A stretch of 39,918 nt of DNA from Streptomyces sp. NK15101 (lineage in GTDB: Bacteria > Actinomycetota > Actinomycetes > Streptomycetales > Streptomycetaceae): assembly GCF_020400725.1 (NCBI RefSeq), contig NZ_JAINVG010000075.1, positions 1-39,918 on the forward strand, read 5' to 3'. A program made the position numbers and the translations under genes. Positions 31,159 through 39,468 of this stretch are shown piece after piece (positions within the stretch are counted from its first letter, which is position 1; each line of letters begins with the position of its first letter). The notes beneath the pieces were generated by a model. It worked only from the letters and a program-made list of their open reading frames with translations. It was not told where the DNA came from and did not search any database.

Positions 31159-32106
31159 GTGGACCGCCGGGATCGTGCCGAGGCGGCCCGCCTGGAAGTC
31201 CTCGAAGGCCTGGCGCAGTTCGGCCTGGGTGTTCATGACGAACGGGCCGTAGTGGGCCATGGGCTCGCGGATCGGCCGCCCGCCGAGGAGGACGACCTCC
31301 AGGTCCGGGGTGTTGCCGTCCTGCTTCTCGTCGGCGCGGACGGTGAGCGCGCCGCCCTTGCCGAAGACGGCGGTCTGTCCGGTGTGGATCGGCCGCCGGT
31401 CGGTGCCGACGGTGCCGCGGCCGGCGAGCACGTACGCGAGGCCGTTGAAGTCCTCGCGCCACGGCAGGTCGATCTCGGCGCCGGGGCGCAGGGTGGCGTG
31501 GATCATCGTGATCGGGGTGTGGGTGATGCCGGGGCCCTCGTGGCCGTCGAGCTCGCCGGCGATGACGCGGAGCAGCGCGCCGCCGTCGGGGGTGGTGAGG
31601 AGCTGGACCTGGCCGCCGCGGATGTCCTGGTAGCGGGGGGCCATCATCTTGTCGGAGGCGGGCAGGTTCACCCACAGCTGGAGGCCGTGGAAGAGGCCGC
31701 CGCTGACGACGAGGGACTCCGGCGGGGCCTCGATGTGGAGGAGGCCGGAGCCGGCGGTCATCCACTGGGTGTCGCCGTTGGTGATGGTGCCGCCGCCGCC
31801 GTTGGAGTCCTGGTGGTCGAAGGTCCCGTCGATGATGTAGGTGACGGTCTCGAAGCCGCGGTGGGGGTGCCAGGGCGTGCCCTTGGGCTCTCCGGGCGCG
31901 TACTCCACCTCACCCATCTGGTCCATCATGATGAACGGGTCGAGGTACTGGTAGTTGATCCCGGCGAACGCACGGCGCACCGGGAAGCCCTCGCCCTCGA
32001 AGCCCGAGGGGGCCGTGGTGACGGCGAGCACGGGGCGGGAGACGGCGTCGGCGGGGGCGGCGACGCGCGGCAGGGTGAGCGGGTTCTCGACAGTCACAGC
32101 GGGCAT
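31144..32106 (-). CDS. Pirin family protein
   Basis: A 320-residue bicupin. The N-terminal cupin carries the pirin metal motif with PHRGFETVTYIIDGTFDHQD (two His, one Glu set) and the later DTQWMTAGSGLLHIE, which supplies a further His. The C-terminal cupin covers about residues 170-290. Pirins bind Fe and may act as quercetinase-like dioxygenases or redox-sensing cofactors. GGAGG lies six to seven bases before the ATG at 32106. A MarR-like palindrome (32145-32160) upstream resembles the one before the flavin monooxygenase operon, suggesting quinone- or oxidant-linked control. Confidence 0.9.
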   Translation of the reverse strand: MPAVTVENPLTLPRVAAPADAVSRPVLAVTTAPSGFEGEGFPVRRAFAGINYQYLDPFIMMDQMGEVEYAPGEPKGTPWHPHRGFETVTYIIDGTFDHQDSNGGGGTITNGDTQWMTAGSGLLHIEAPPESLVVSGGLFHGLQLWVNLPASDKMMAPRYQDIRGGQVQLLTTPDGGALLRVIAGELDGHEGPGITHTPITMIHATLRPGAEIDLPWREDFNGLAYVLAGRGTVGTDRRPIHTGQTAVFGKGGALTVRADEKQDGNTPDLEVVLLGGRPIREPMAHYGPFVMNTQAELRQAFEDFQAGRLGTIPAVHGMGE

Positions 32107-32144
32107 GACCGGACCTCCTAGGTGCGACCTTGTACGACCACTTT

Positions 32145-32160
32145 AGTTGAACGCTGAACT
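32145..32160. promoter_or_regulatory. MarR-like operator upstream of the pirin gene
   Basis: AGTTGAACGCTGAACT has AGTT...AACT arms and matches the AGTTNAA...NAACT pattern seen at 408-423. It lies in the short AT-richer patch about 40 bases upstream of the pirin start, where it would overlap the promoter. Confidence 0.55.
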
Positions 32161-32336
32161 TTCTGCCACCCGGAACGCGGAATCGTTCCGCGCCATTCCC
32201 GGGCACCCCGCCCGGACGGCCGAAAGTCGCCCGCCCGTCCGAGTGAGCCACGTCCCCGCGCCCCCGGCCACTCGGGCACGCTGTCTCCGCCGGGCGGCCG
32301 ACCCCCGGCACCCCGACGGCCCGCGAAGGAGCCCGC

Positions 32337-32726
32337 ATGTCGTACTGCCCGGAGCACCTGAAGTACACGAAGGACCACGAGTGGGTGGAGAAGACGGGCG
32401 ACCGGCGCGTCCGCGTCGGCATCACCGACTTCGCGCAGAAGCAGCTCGGCGACATCGTCTTCGTGGACGTCCCGAGCGTGAACCGTGCCGTCGACGCGGG
32501 AGAGCCGCTCGGCATCGTGGAGTCGGTCAAGTCGGTGAGCGAGCTGTACGCGCCCGTCTCCGGCCGGGTGACCGCCAAGAACCCCGAACTCGACAGCGAT
32601 CCCGAGCTGGTCAACACCGACTCGTACGGCGACGGCTGGATCGCCGAGATCGAGATCGCCGGCACCGGCGCCCTGGACGGCCTGCTCGATGCCGCCCAGT
32701 ACCAGGAGTACCTCGCGGCGGAGTAG
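32337..32726 (+). CDS. gcvH: Glycine cleavage H-like lipoyl-domain protein
   Basis: A 129-residue biotinyl/lipoyl-type beta-barrel. The lipoylation site is Lys65 in GIVESVKSVSELYAPVSG, and KYTKDHEWVE and VGITDFAQKQLGDIVFVDVP are classic H-protein motifs. H protein shuttles the aminomethyl group between the P, T and L proteins of glycine cleavage. No gcvT, gcvP or lipoyl genes are adjacent, so this is an orphan copy. It may be a second H protein or may serve lipoate relay. GAAGGAG precedes the ATG. A strong terminator follows. Confidence 0.92.
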   Translation: MSYCPEHLKYTKDHEWVEKTGDRRVRVGITDFAQKQLGDIVFVDVPSVNRAVDAGEPLGIVESVKSVSELYAPVSGRVTAKNPELDSDPELVNTDSYGDGWIAEIEIAGTGALDGLLDAAQYQEYLAAE

Positions 32727-32738
32727 GCCGCACGAGGA

Positions 32739-32783
32739 ACGGGCGGGCCCGGCACCCCTTCGAGGGTCGCCGGGCCCGCCCGT
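32739..32783. terminator. Bidirectional terminator between gcvH and the SseB-domain gene
   Basis: ACGGGCGGGCCCGGC (32739-32753) pairs perfectly with GCCGGGCCCGCCCGT (32769-32783); the loop can form an extra ACCC/GGGT pairing. Confidence 0.88.
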
Positions 32784-32807
32784 ACGCGTCCGTGCGGCCG
32801 CGCTCCG

Positions 32808-33323
32808 TCAGCCGTACATCCGCCGCATCGCGAAGTCGACCATCTGCTCCACGGCCTTCGCGTCGAAGACCATGCGGTGGTCGCCCTCCATGTCCAGGAC
32901 GAAGCCGTAGCCGGTCGGCAGCAGGTCGATCACCTCGGCGCCGGTGATCACGAAGTACTTCGACTCCTTGCCCGCGTACCGGCGCAACTCCTTGAGCGAG
33001 GTGAACATCGGGATGACCGGCTGCTGGGTGTTGTGCAGGGCCAGGAAGCCGGGGTTGTCACCGCGCGGGCAGTAGACCTTGGAGGTCGCGAAGATCTGCT
33101 GGAAGTCCTCGGCGGCCAGGGTGCCGGTCGTGAAGGCGCGCACGGCGTCCGCGAGGGAGGGCGGCGAGGGCTCCGGGTACAGCGGCGGCTGCGGGGCGTA
33201 GCCGCCGCCCTGCATGCCGGCCTGCATACCGCCCTGCATACCGCCCTGCGGCGCGTACTGCCCCTGCTGGGGCGGGGGCGCGTACTGCTGCTGGGCACCC
33301 GGGTTCTGGTCGTAGCCGTACAT
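32808..33323 (-). CDS. SseB-domain protein with Gln/Gly-rich N-terminus
   Basis: A 171-residue protein. Residues 1-55 are low complexity, with repeated QQ, GGMQ and APP motifs (GGMQGGMQAGMQGG). Residues about 58-155 form an SseB-like N-terminal domain: LADAVRAFTTGTLAAEDFQQ, VYCPRGDNPGFLALHN, VIPMFTSLKELRRYAG, and VIDLLPTGYGFVLDM. Actinobacterial SseB-domain proteins are mostly uncharacterised; the disordered tail may mediate assembly or surface association. The start is ATG at 33323. It is convergent with gcvH. Confidence 0.85.
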   Translation of the reverse strand: MYGYDQNPGAQQQYAPPPQQGQYAPQGGMQGGMQAGMQGGGYAPQPPLYPEPSPPSLADAVRAFTTGTLAAEDFQQIFATSKVYCPRGDNPGFLALHNTQQPVIPMFTSLKELRRYAGKESKYFVITGAEVIDLLPTGYGFVLDMEGDHRMVFDAKAVEQMVDFAMRRMYG

Positions 33324-33732
33324 GCGCCCAGACTATCGATCGGCGGGGCGCGGGGGAGTCGCATGGACTCCCCTCCCCCTCCTCCGCACCGCACGGACCC
33401 TCTCGACGGCTCCGCGGCAGCGGCGGCCCGGCACGACCCGCGACGCGCTGCGGACACCCGTGCCCGTCGCCACGCACACCCGCCCCCGTCATCACGGACG
33501 CCCGCCCCCCGTCGTCCGGGAGGCGGGCGCCGTCGTCTCCGCTCGGGGACGCGTGGACCTTCGCGATCCGCCGCGCGTCCCCGATCCGGACGACGAGGGG
33601 GTGGCCGCCCGCGAGGATCACGGCGGGCGCTCGTCACGGAAAGTATCGGCTCCGTCGCGCAGAGCACACCCCTCGTCGAGGAGCTTCACCCGCGCATCGG
33701 CGAGCCCCCTCCCCTCCTTGACGACGGCGATT

Positions 33733-33759
33733 GACGTCACGGACGTCGCGGACGTCACA
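33733..33759. repeat. Three tandem 9-nt GACGTC repeats
   Basis: GACGTCACG, GACGTCGCG and GACGTCACA run head to tail at 33733, 33742 and 33751. Each contains the palindrome GACGTC. They sit about 120 bases upstream of the acyl-CoA dehydrogenase start. Confidence 0.6.
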
Positions 33760-33775
33760 GATGGACGGATAGGGG

Positions 33776-33802
33776 TTGCTTCTTATTACCGGTGGGTAGC
33801 AT
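33776..33802 (+). promoter_or_regulatory. Promoter/operator region of the acyl-CoA dehydrogenase gene
   Basis: TTGCTT (33776-33781) and TAGCAT (33797-33802) could be -35 and -10, though the 15-base spacing is short. Between them lies TACCGGTGGGTA (33787-33798), an inverted repeat of the form TACC-N4-GGTA, well placed for a TetR-type repressor of fatty-acid catabolism. Confidence 0.45.
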
Positions 33803-33880
33803 CATCGGAGAGAGCGTGTTGCTACTCGCTGGTACGTGTACGAGGAAACCTCCCTCCCCGAGCCTTACGGAGCCGTCGCC

Positions 33881-35710
33881 ATGGGGCACTACAAGTCGAA
33901 TCTCCGCGACATCGAGTTCAACCTCTTCGAGGTCCTCGGCCGCGACAAGGTGTACGGCACCGGGCCGTTCGAGGAGATGGACGTCGAGACCGCCAAGAGC
34001 ATCCTCGACGAGATCCGCCGCCTCGCCGAGAACGAGCTCGCGGAGTCCTTCGCCGACGCCGACCGCAACCCGCCGGTCTTCGACCCGGAGACCAACACCG
34101 CGCCCGTCCCCGCCACCTTCAAGAAGTCGTACAACGCCTTCATGGAGTCCGAGTACTGGCGCCTGGGCATCCCGGAGGAGATCGGCGGCACCGTCTCCCC
34201 CCGCTCCCTGATCTGGGCCTACGCGGAGCTGCTCCTCGGCTCGAACCCGGCCATCTGGATGTACTCCTCCGGCCCGGCCTTCGCCGGCATCCTCTACAAC
34301 GAGGGCAACGAGGCGCAGAAGAAGGTCGCGCAGATCGCCGTCGAGAAGCGCTGGGGCTCCACCATGGTCCTCACCGAGCCCGACGCGGGCTCGGACGTCG
34401 GCGCCGGCCGCACCAAGGCCATCCAGCAGGAGGACGGCTCCTGGCACATCGAGGGCGTCAAGCGCTTCATCACCTCCGGTGAGCACGACATGGAGGAGAA
34501 CATCCTCCACTACGTCCTCGCCCGCCCCGAGGGCGCCGGCCCCGGCACCAAGGGCCTGAGCCTCTTCCTCGTCCCGAAGTACGAGTTCGACTGGGAGACC
34601 GGCGAGCTGGGCGCGCGCAACGGCGTCTACGCCACCAACGTCGAGCACAAGATGGGCCTCAAGGCCTCCAACACCTGCGAGATGACCTTCGGCGACAAGC
34701 ACCCCGCCAAGGGCTGGCTGATCGGCGACAAGCACGACGGCATCCGCCAGATGTTCCTCATCATCGAGTTCGCCCGCATGATGGTCGGCACGAAGGCGAT
34801 CTCCACCCTCTCCACGGGCTACCTCAACGCCCTGGAGTACGCCAAGGAGCGCGTCCAGGGCACCGACCTGGCCAACTTCATGGACAAGGCCGCGCCCAAG
34901 GTCACCATCACGCACCACCCCGACGTCCGCCGCTCGCTGATGACGCAGAAGGCGTACGCCGAGGGCATGCGCTCCCTCGTCCTCTACACGGCCTCCGTGC
35001 AGGACGAGATCGCCGTCAAGGAAGCGGCCGGCGAGGACGCCAAGGCGCTGCACGGCCTCAACGACCTGCTCCTGCCGATCGTGAAGGGCTACGGCTCCGA
35101 GAAGGGCTACGAGCAGCTCGCGCAGTCGCTCCAGACCTTCGGCGGCTCCGGCTTCCTGCAGGAGTACCCGATCGAGCAGTACATCCGGGACGCCAAGATC
35201 GACACCCTCTACGAGGGCACCACGGCCATCCAGGGCCAGGACTTCTTCTTCCGCAAGATCGTCCGCGACCAGGGCGCCTCCCTGAACGCGCTGTCCGAGG
35301 AGATCAAGAAGTTCCTCGCGGTCGGCACCGGCGGCGAGGAGCTGGCCGGCGCCCGCGACGCGCTCGCCAAGGCCGCCGTCGACCTGGAGGCCATCGTCGG
35401 CAAGATGATCACCGACCTCACCGCCACCGGCGAGGACGTCAAGAACATCTACAAGGTCGGCCTCAACACCACCCGCCTGCTGCTCGCCTCCGGCGACGTC
35501 GTCGTCGGCTACCTGCTGCTGCGCGGTGCGGCCGTCGCCGCCGAGAAGCTGGCCGAGGGCGCCACGGGCAAGGACGTCGCCTTCTACCAGGGCAAGATCG
35601 CGGCCGCGAAGTTCTTCGCCGCCAACGTCCTGCCCGGCGTCTCCACCGAGCGCGCGCTGGCCGAGGCCGTCGACGGCTCGCTGATGGACCTGGACGAGGC
35701 CGCGTTCTAA
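33881..35710 (+). CDS. Acyl-CoA dehydrogenase, FadE5-like (with C-terminal extension)
   Basis: A 609-residue FAD-dependent acyl-CoA dehydrogenase catalysing the first step of beta-oxidation. It is longer than typical 380-residue members because of N-terminal and C-terminal helical extensions, as in mycobacterial FadE5. FAD-binding segments include MVLTEPDAGSDVGAGRTKAI and RFITSGEHD. The active-site region has YEGTTAIQGQDFFFRKI with Glu445 as likely base, and QTFGGSGFLQEYPIEQYIRD is also seen. Start ATG 33881 (MGHYKSNLRDIEFNLFEVLG) has GGAG about eight bases upstream; an in-frame upstream start at 33836 is unlikely. A terminator follows. Confidence 0.93.
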   Translation: MGHYKSNLRDIEFNLFEVLGRDKVYGTGPFEEMDVETAKSILDEIRRLAENELAESFADADRNPPVFDPETNTAPVPATFKKSYNAFMESEYWRLGIPEEIGGTVSPRSLIWAYAELLLGSNPAIWMYSSGPAFAGILYNEGNEAQKKVAQIAVEKRWGSTMVLTEPDAGSDVGAGRTKAIQQEDGSWHIEGVKRFITSGEHDMEENILHYVLARPEGAGPGTKGLSLFLVPKYEFDWETGELGARNGVYATNVEHKMGLKASNTCEMTFGDKHPAKGWLIGDKHDGIRQMFLIIEFARMMVGTKAISTLSTGYLNALEYAKERVQGTDLANFMDKAAPKVTITHHPDVRRSLMTQKAYAEGMRSLVLYTASVQDEIAVKEAAGEDAKALHGLNDLLLPIVKGYGSEKGYEQLAQSLQTFGGSGFLQEYPIEQYIRDAKIDTLYEGTTAIQGQDFFFRKIVRDQGASLNALSEEIKKFLAVGTGGEELAGARDALAKAAVDLEAIVGKMITDLTATGEDVKNIYKVGLNTTRLLLASGDVVVGYLLLRGAAVAAEKLAEGATGKDVAFYQGKIAAAKFFAANVLPGVSTERALAEAVDGSLMDLDEAAF

Positions 35711-35729
35711 GACGCGCCACGTCCTGACG

Positions 35730-35765
35730 GAACGGCCCGTCCCCGGGGAGGGGGGCGGGCCGTTC
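35730..35765 (+). terminator. Terminator of the acyl-CoA dehydrogenase gene
   Basis: Arms 35730-35744 and 35751-35765 (GAACGGCCCGTCCCC and its near-complement) pair at 14 of 15 positions with loop GGGGAG, followed by TTGCT. Confidence 0.85.
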
Positions 35766-35775
35766 TTGCTGCCCG

Positions 35776-35840
35776 CCCGGCGCCGCCCCACCCCGGGCCC
35801 GCCTCGCCCCACCCCGGACCCGGCGCCACCTCGCCCCGGA
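35776..35840. repeat. Three imperfect 21-22 nt tandem repeats
   Basis: Units at 35776-35797, 35798-35818 and 35819-35840 each begin CCCG and end CCCCGG followed by G or A, with a shared C-rich middle (GCCCCACC in two). They are purine-poor on this strand and sit between the terminator and the aminopeptidase promoter. Confidence 0.5.
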
Positions 35841-35903
35841 CCCGGGTTCCCCCATTTCCGGGGACCCGTCTTCGCATTTCGGTTCCTGCGTAAGGTGAAC
35901 CCC

Positions 35904-37211
35904 ATGAGCAGCGCAGCTTCCCGCCCCACCGCCGGCCCCTTCGACCGCGGCCACACCGACGACCTGATGGCCTTCCTGACGGCCTCCCCCTCGCCGTACC
36001 ACGCGGTGGCGAGCGCCGCCGAGCGGCTCGAGAAGGTCGGCTTCCGCCGCGTCGAGGAGACCGCGGCCTGGGACGGGACGTCCGGCGGGAAGTACGTGAT
36101 CCGCGGCGGCGCGATCATCGCCTGGTACGTGCCGGAGGGCGCCGCCGCCCACACCCCGTACCGGATCGTCGGCGCCCACACCGACTCCCCCAACCTGCGA
36201 GTCAAGCCGCAGCCCGACATGGGCGCCCAGGGCTGGCGCCAGGTCGCCGTCGAGATCTACGGCGGGACCCTGCTCAACACCTGGCTCGACCGCGACCTCG
36301 GCCTCGCCGGCCGCCTCACCCTCCGCGACGGAAGCCACCACCTCGTCAACGTCGACCGGCCGCTGCTGCGCGTCCCGCAGCTCGCCATCCACCTCGACCG
36401 CCAGGTCAACGACGGCCTCAAGCTCGACCGCCAGCGCCACATGCAGCCCATCTGGGGCATCGGCCAGGTCCACGAGGGCGACCTGATCTCCTTCGTCGCC
36501 GCCGAGGCCGGCGTCGACGCCGAGGACGTCAGCGGCTGGGACCTCATGGTCCACGCCGTCGACGCCCCGGCCTACCTCGGCCGCGACCGCGAACTCCTCG
36601 CCGGCCCGCGCATGGACAACCTCATCTCCGTCCACGCCGGCGTCGCCGCGCTCGCCTCCCTCGCGGGCCGCGGCGACCTCCCGTACATCCCGGTCCTCGC
36701 CGCCTTCGACCACGAGGAGAACGGCTCCGAGGCCGACACCGGCGCCCAGGGCCCCCTCCTCGGCAACGTCCTGGAGCGCTCGGTCTACGCCCGCGGCGGC
36801 TCCTACGAGGACCGGGCCCGCGCCTTCGCCGGCACGGTCTGCCTCTCCTCCGACACCGGCCACGCCGTCCACCCCAACTACGCGGAGCGCCACGACCCGA
36901 CGCACCACCCGCGCGTCAACGGCGGCCCGATCCTCAAGGTGAACGTCAACCAGCGGTACGCCACCGACGGCAGCGGCCGCGCGGTCTTCGCCGCCGCCTG
37001 CGAGAAGGCGGGGGTGCCCTGGCAGTCCTTCGTCTCCAGCAACGACATGCCCTGCGGCACCACGATCGGCCCGATCACCGCCGCCCGGCACGGCATCTCG
37101 ACCGTCGACATCGGCGTCGCGATCCTCTCCATGCACAGCGCCCGCGAACTCTGCGGCGCGGACGACCCGTACCTCCTCGCGAACGCCCTGGTGGCGTTCC
37201 TGGAGGGCTGA
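35904..37211 (+). CDS. M18 family aminopeptidase
   Basis: A 435-residue cytoplasmic zinc aminopeptidase (aspartyl aminopeptidase type), usually a dodecameric tetrahedron. Metal ligands and catalytic residues are visible: His92 and Asp94 in VGAHTDSPNLRVKP, Asp in RMDNLISVHA, Glu-Glu in DHEENGSEADTGA, Asp in SSDTGHAVHPNY, and the terminal His in ILSMHSARELCG. The start is ATG 35904; AAGGTG is eight bases upstream, and TAAGGT could alternatively be a -10 for a leaderless transcript. It releases N-terminal acidic or other residues in peptide turnover. Confidence 0.93.
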   Translation: MSSAASRPTAGPFDRGHTDDLMAFLTASPSPYHAVASAAERLEKVGFRRVEETAAWDGTSGGKYVIRGGAIIAWYVPEGAAAHTPYRIVGAHTDSPNLRVKPQPDMGAQGWRQVAVEIYGGTLLNTWLDRDLGLAGRLTLRDGSHHLVNVDRPLLRVPQLAIHLDRQVNDGLKLDRQRHMQPIWGIGQVHEGDLISFVAAEAGVDAEDVSGWDLMVHAVDAPAYLGRDRELLAGPRMDNLISVHAGVAALASLAGRGDLPYIPVLAAFDHEENGSEADTGAQGPLLGNVLERSVYARGGSYEDRARAFAGTVCLSSDTGHAVHPNYAERHDPTHHPRVNGGPILKVNVNQRYATDGSGRAVFAAACEKAGVPWQSFVSSNDMPCGTTIGPITAARHGISTVDIGVAILSMHSARELCGADDPYLLANALVAFLEG

Positions 37212-37263
37212 CCCCCACCGGCGGAAACATCCGCGAAAGCCCCCGCCTGGCAGCGTCGTCCTC

Positions 37264-37608
37264 ATGCATCGTCATGAGGGCCCCCCGCGGGGGAAGTTCG
37301 CCGCCGGTTTCACCGTCGCCGTCGTGCTCGCCACGGCGGCGGCGGGCGTCCTGATCGGCGCGTACGACGAACGACCGCCGTGGGGCACGGACATCGCCTA
37401 CGAGGGCGGCTTCGTCCAGGCCTCCCGGATCCGCGGCTACGACACCGACGGCTCGCGCACGAAGGCGCTGCTCGCCGGCGAGTGCGCGCTCATGGAGCGG
37501 CAGGGCATGGGCGGCGAGAGGGCCGCGCACGACCCGGCGGCCTGGGTGGAGGGATGCCTGGACGGGGCCGCGGGGCGCCCGTCCAGGAACCAGGGGATCG
37601 TGCGGTAG
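37264..37608 (+). CDS. Short membrane-anchored protein, unknown function
   Basis: A 114-residue protein with a charged N-terminus, one transmembrane or signal-anchor helix (FAAGFTVAVVLATAAAGVLI, about residues 12-32) and an extracytoplasmic tail. The tail has GTDIAYEGGFVQASRIRGYD, two cysteines (GECALMERQG and VEGCLDG) that could form a disulfide, and no recognised domain. No ribosome binding site is visible before the ATG; a small hairpin GCGGA-AACA-TCCGC lies at 37221-37234. The gene-like codon bias supports it. It converges with the NHL-thioredoxin gene. Confidence 0.68.
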   Translation: MHRHEGPPRGKFAAGFTVAVVLATAAAGVLIGAYDERPPWGTDIAYEGGFVQASRIRGYDTDGSRTKALLAGECALMERQGMGGERAAHDPAAWVEGCLDGAAGRPSRNQGIVR

Positions 37609-37613
37609 GGGGT

Positions 37614-37657
37614 GTCTTCCGGACCGGGCCGGGCCGGGCCGGCGTGAACCGGAAGAC
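37614..37657. terminator. Hairpin between convergent genes
   Basis: GTCTTCCGG (37614-37622) pairs perfectly with CCGGAAGAC (37649-37657); the loop contains three tandem GGGCC units. Confidence 0.65.
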
Positions 37658-37674
37658 GGGCCCGGGTCCCTCCG

Positions 37675-39468
37675 TCAGGCGTCCATGCCCGCGAGGATCA
37701 GCGGCAGCCGGGCGACGCCGTCGGCCGTGACCTTCACCGGGACGCCCCAGTCCTGCTGGTGGACGTGGCAGGCCGGGTACTCGTTCGCCGGGTCGTCGTC
37801 GCAGGACGCGGCCATCGCGGAGACGTGCAGCACGCCCTCGGTGACCTCGGGGTTCAGGTCCAGCTCCCGGAAGAGGTCCGTCCCGGTGCCCTCGCCGCCG
37901 AGCAGCAGCTCCGGCGGGGTCGAGGAGACCAGCAGGCGGGTCGAGGGGCCGTACCGCTCGTCCAGCTTCTGCCCGGTCGGCGCCTGGAAGACGACGTCGA
38001 GCCGGAGCCGGCCCGGGGCGACCTCGGTGGCCTCGCGCTGCGTCCGGTAGGCGGCGGACTCGACCTGGACGGCCTCCTCGGGCAGCCGCAGCCGGGTCAG
38101 CCGGTGCCGGGCGGACTCGACGACCACGATGTCGCCGCCGACGAGGACCGCGTCGCTGGGCTCGCGCAGATCGGTGGCGAGGGTGGTGACCTCGCCGGTG
38201 GCGGGGTCGTAGCGGCGCAGGGCGTGGTTGTAGGTGTCGGAGACGGCGACCGAGCCGTCGGGCAGGGCGGTCACGCCCAGCGGGTGCTGGAAGAGGGCCT
38301 GGTCGGCGGCGCCGTCACGGTGACCGAAGTCGAAGAGCCCGGTCCCGACGGCGGTGTGCACGACTCCCTCCGTGTCGATCCAGCGCAGGGCGCTGGTCTC
38401 GGAGTCGGCGATCCACAGCCGGTCCTCGGTGGCCGCGAGCCCGGACGGCTGCGCGAACCAGGCCTCGGCGGCGGGCCCGTCGACGAGCCCCTCGTTCGTC
38501 GTCCCGGCCGCGACCTCGACGGTCCCGCTCGCCGGGTCGTACGTCCACAGCTGGTGGACACCGGCCATGGCGATCCACACCCTGCCCTGCCACCAGGCGA
38601 CGTCCCACGGCGAGGACAGGTCGACCTCGAGGGCGGGGCCGGAGGTCGGGGACCCCTGCCACCACTGCTTCCCGGTGCCGGCGACGAGCTCGATCGCCCC
38701 GCTCTCCGGGTCGTACGTGCGCAGGGCGTGGTTCACGGTGTCCGCGACGACGATCCTGCCGTCCGGCAGCGGGGCGAGCCCCTGCGGCTCCCGGAAGACG
38801 CCCTCGCCGATCCGCCGCACGACGGTCTCGCCGTCCTCGGCCAGCTCGACGAGCTGGTGCCGGGTGGTGTCGGAGACGAGGAAGTTCCCGGACGGGAGCG
38901 TGACGGCCTTCCCGGGGAACCGCAGATCGGTCGCGACCGGCTCGGGCGCCACGTACGGCCCGTCGCCGCGCCGCAGCGTCCCCTTGGCCTCGTGCTCGGC
39001 CTCCAGCTCCTCGACGAGCGTCCGGATCGCGTTGGCGTGCCCCTCACCGGCGTGCTGGGCGACGACGTACCCCTCGGGGTCGATCACGACGAGCGTCGGC
39101 CACGCCCGCACGGCGTACTGCTTCCAGGTCGCGAGCTCCGGGTCGTCGAGCACCGGGTGGTGCACCTCGTACCGCTCGACGGCGTCGACGACGGCCTGGT
39201 GCTCGGCCTCGTGCACGAACTTGGGCGAGTGCACCCCGACGATCACGAGGGTGTCGCGGTGCTTCTCCTCCAGGTCCCGCAGCTCGTCGAGGACGTGCAG
39301 GCAGTTCACACAGCAAAACGTCCAAAAGTCAACAATAACGCACTTTCCTCGCAGATCGGCGAGAGTGAGTTCCTTGCCTCCCGTGTTCAGCCAGCCGCCC
39401 TTGCCGATCAGCTCGGGGGCACGGACACGGGCACGTCGGGGCGCGGGGGTGGGCGCGGAGTCGTTCAT
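37675..39468 (-). CDS. Thioredoxin-like protein with NHL-repeat beta-propeller
   Basis: A 597-residue protein resembling vertebrate NHLRC2. Residues about 15-165 form a TlpA/thioredoxin-like domain with the redox motif Cys53-Val-Asn-Cys56 in DFWTFCCVNCLHVL. Residues about 175-470 form an NHL propeller with repeats such as GVFREPQGLAPLPDGRIVVA, ADTVNHALRTYDPESG and FQHPLGVTALPDGSVAVSDT. The last 120 residues are a beta-rich domain with CDDDPANEYPACHVHQQDWG. No signal peptide, so probably cytoplasmic. Codons 41-55 covering the active site are AT-rich and quite unlike the rest of the gene. The ATG is at 39468. Confidence 0.9.
   Translation of the reverse strand: MNDSAPTPAPRRARVRAPELIGKGGWLNTGGKELTLADLRGKCVIVDFWTFCCVNCLHVLDELRDLEEKHRDTLVIVGVHSPKFVHEAEHQAVVDAVERYEVHHPVLDDPELATWKQYAVRAWPTLVVIDPEGYVVAQHAGEGHANAIRTLVEELEAEHEAKGTLRRGDGPYVAPEPVATDLRFPGKAVTLPSGNFLVSDTTRHQLVELAEDGETVVRRIGEGVFREPQGLAPLPDGRIVVADTVNHALRTYDPESGAIELVAGTGKQWWQGSPTSGPALEVDLSSPWDVAWWQGRVWIAMAGVHQLWTYDPASGTVEVAAGTTNEGLVDGPAAEAWFAQPSGLAATEDRLWIADSETSALRWIDTEGVVHTAVGTGLFDFGHRDGAADQALFQHPLGVTALPDGSVAVSDTYNHALRRYDPATGEVTTLATDLREPSDAVLVGGDIVVVESARHRLTRLRLPEEAVQVESAAYRTQREATEVAPGRLRLDVVFQAPTGQKLDERYGPSTRLLVSSTPPELLLGGEGTGTDLFRELDLNPEVTEGVLHVSAMAASCDDDPANEYPACHVHQQDWGVPVKVTADGVARLPLILAGMDA

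Larger units (their letters stand above)
33324..33880. other. Long intergenic region with hairpins and possible gene remnants
   Basis: No convincing gene. An 11-pair hairpin has arms 33543-33553 and 33574-33584 (TCGGGGACGCG), and an 8-pair stem has arms 33499-33506 and 33522-33529. On the minus strand a 40-codon frame (33618-33740, VTSIAVVKEGRGLADARVKL...) ends in GTGA. That overlaps a second coding-looking stretch, VILAGGHPLVVRIGDARRIA, which loses coding character toward the SseB-domain gene. These may be remnants. The right part holds the acyl-CoA dehydrogenase promoter elements. Confidence 0.4.
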
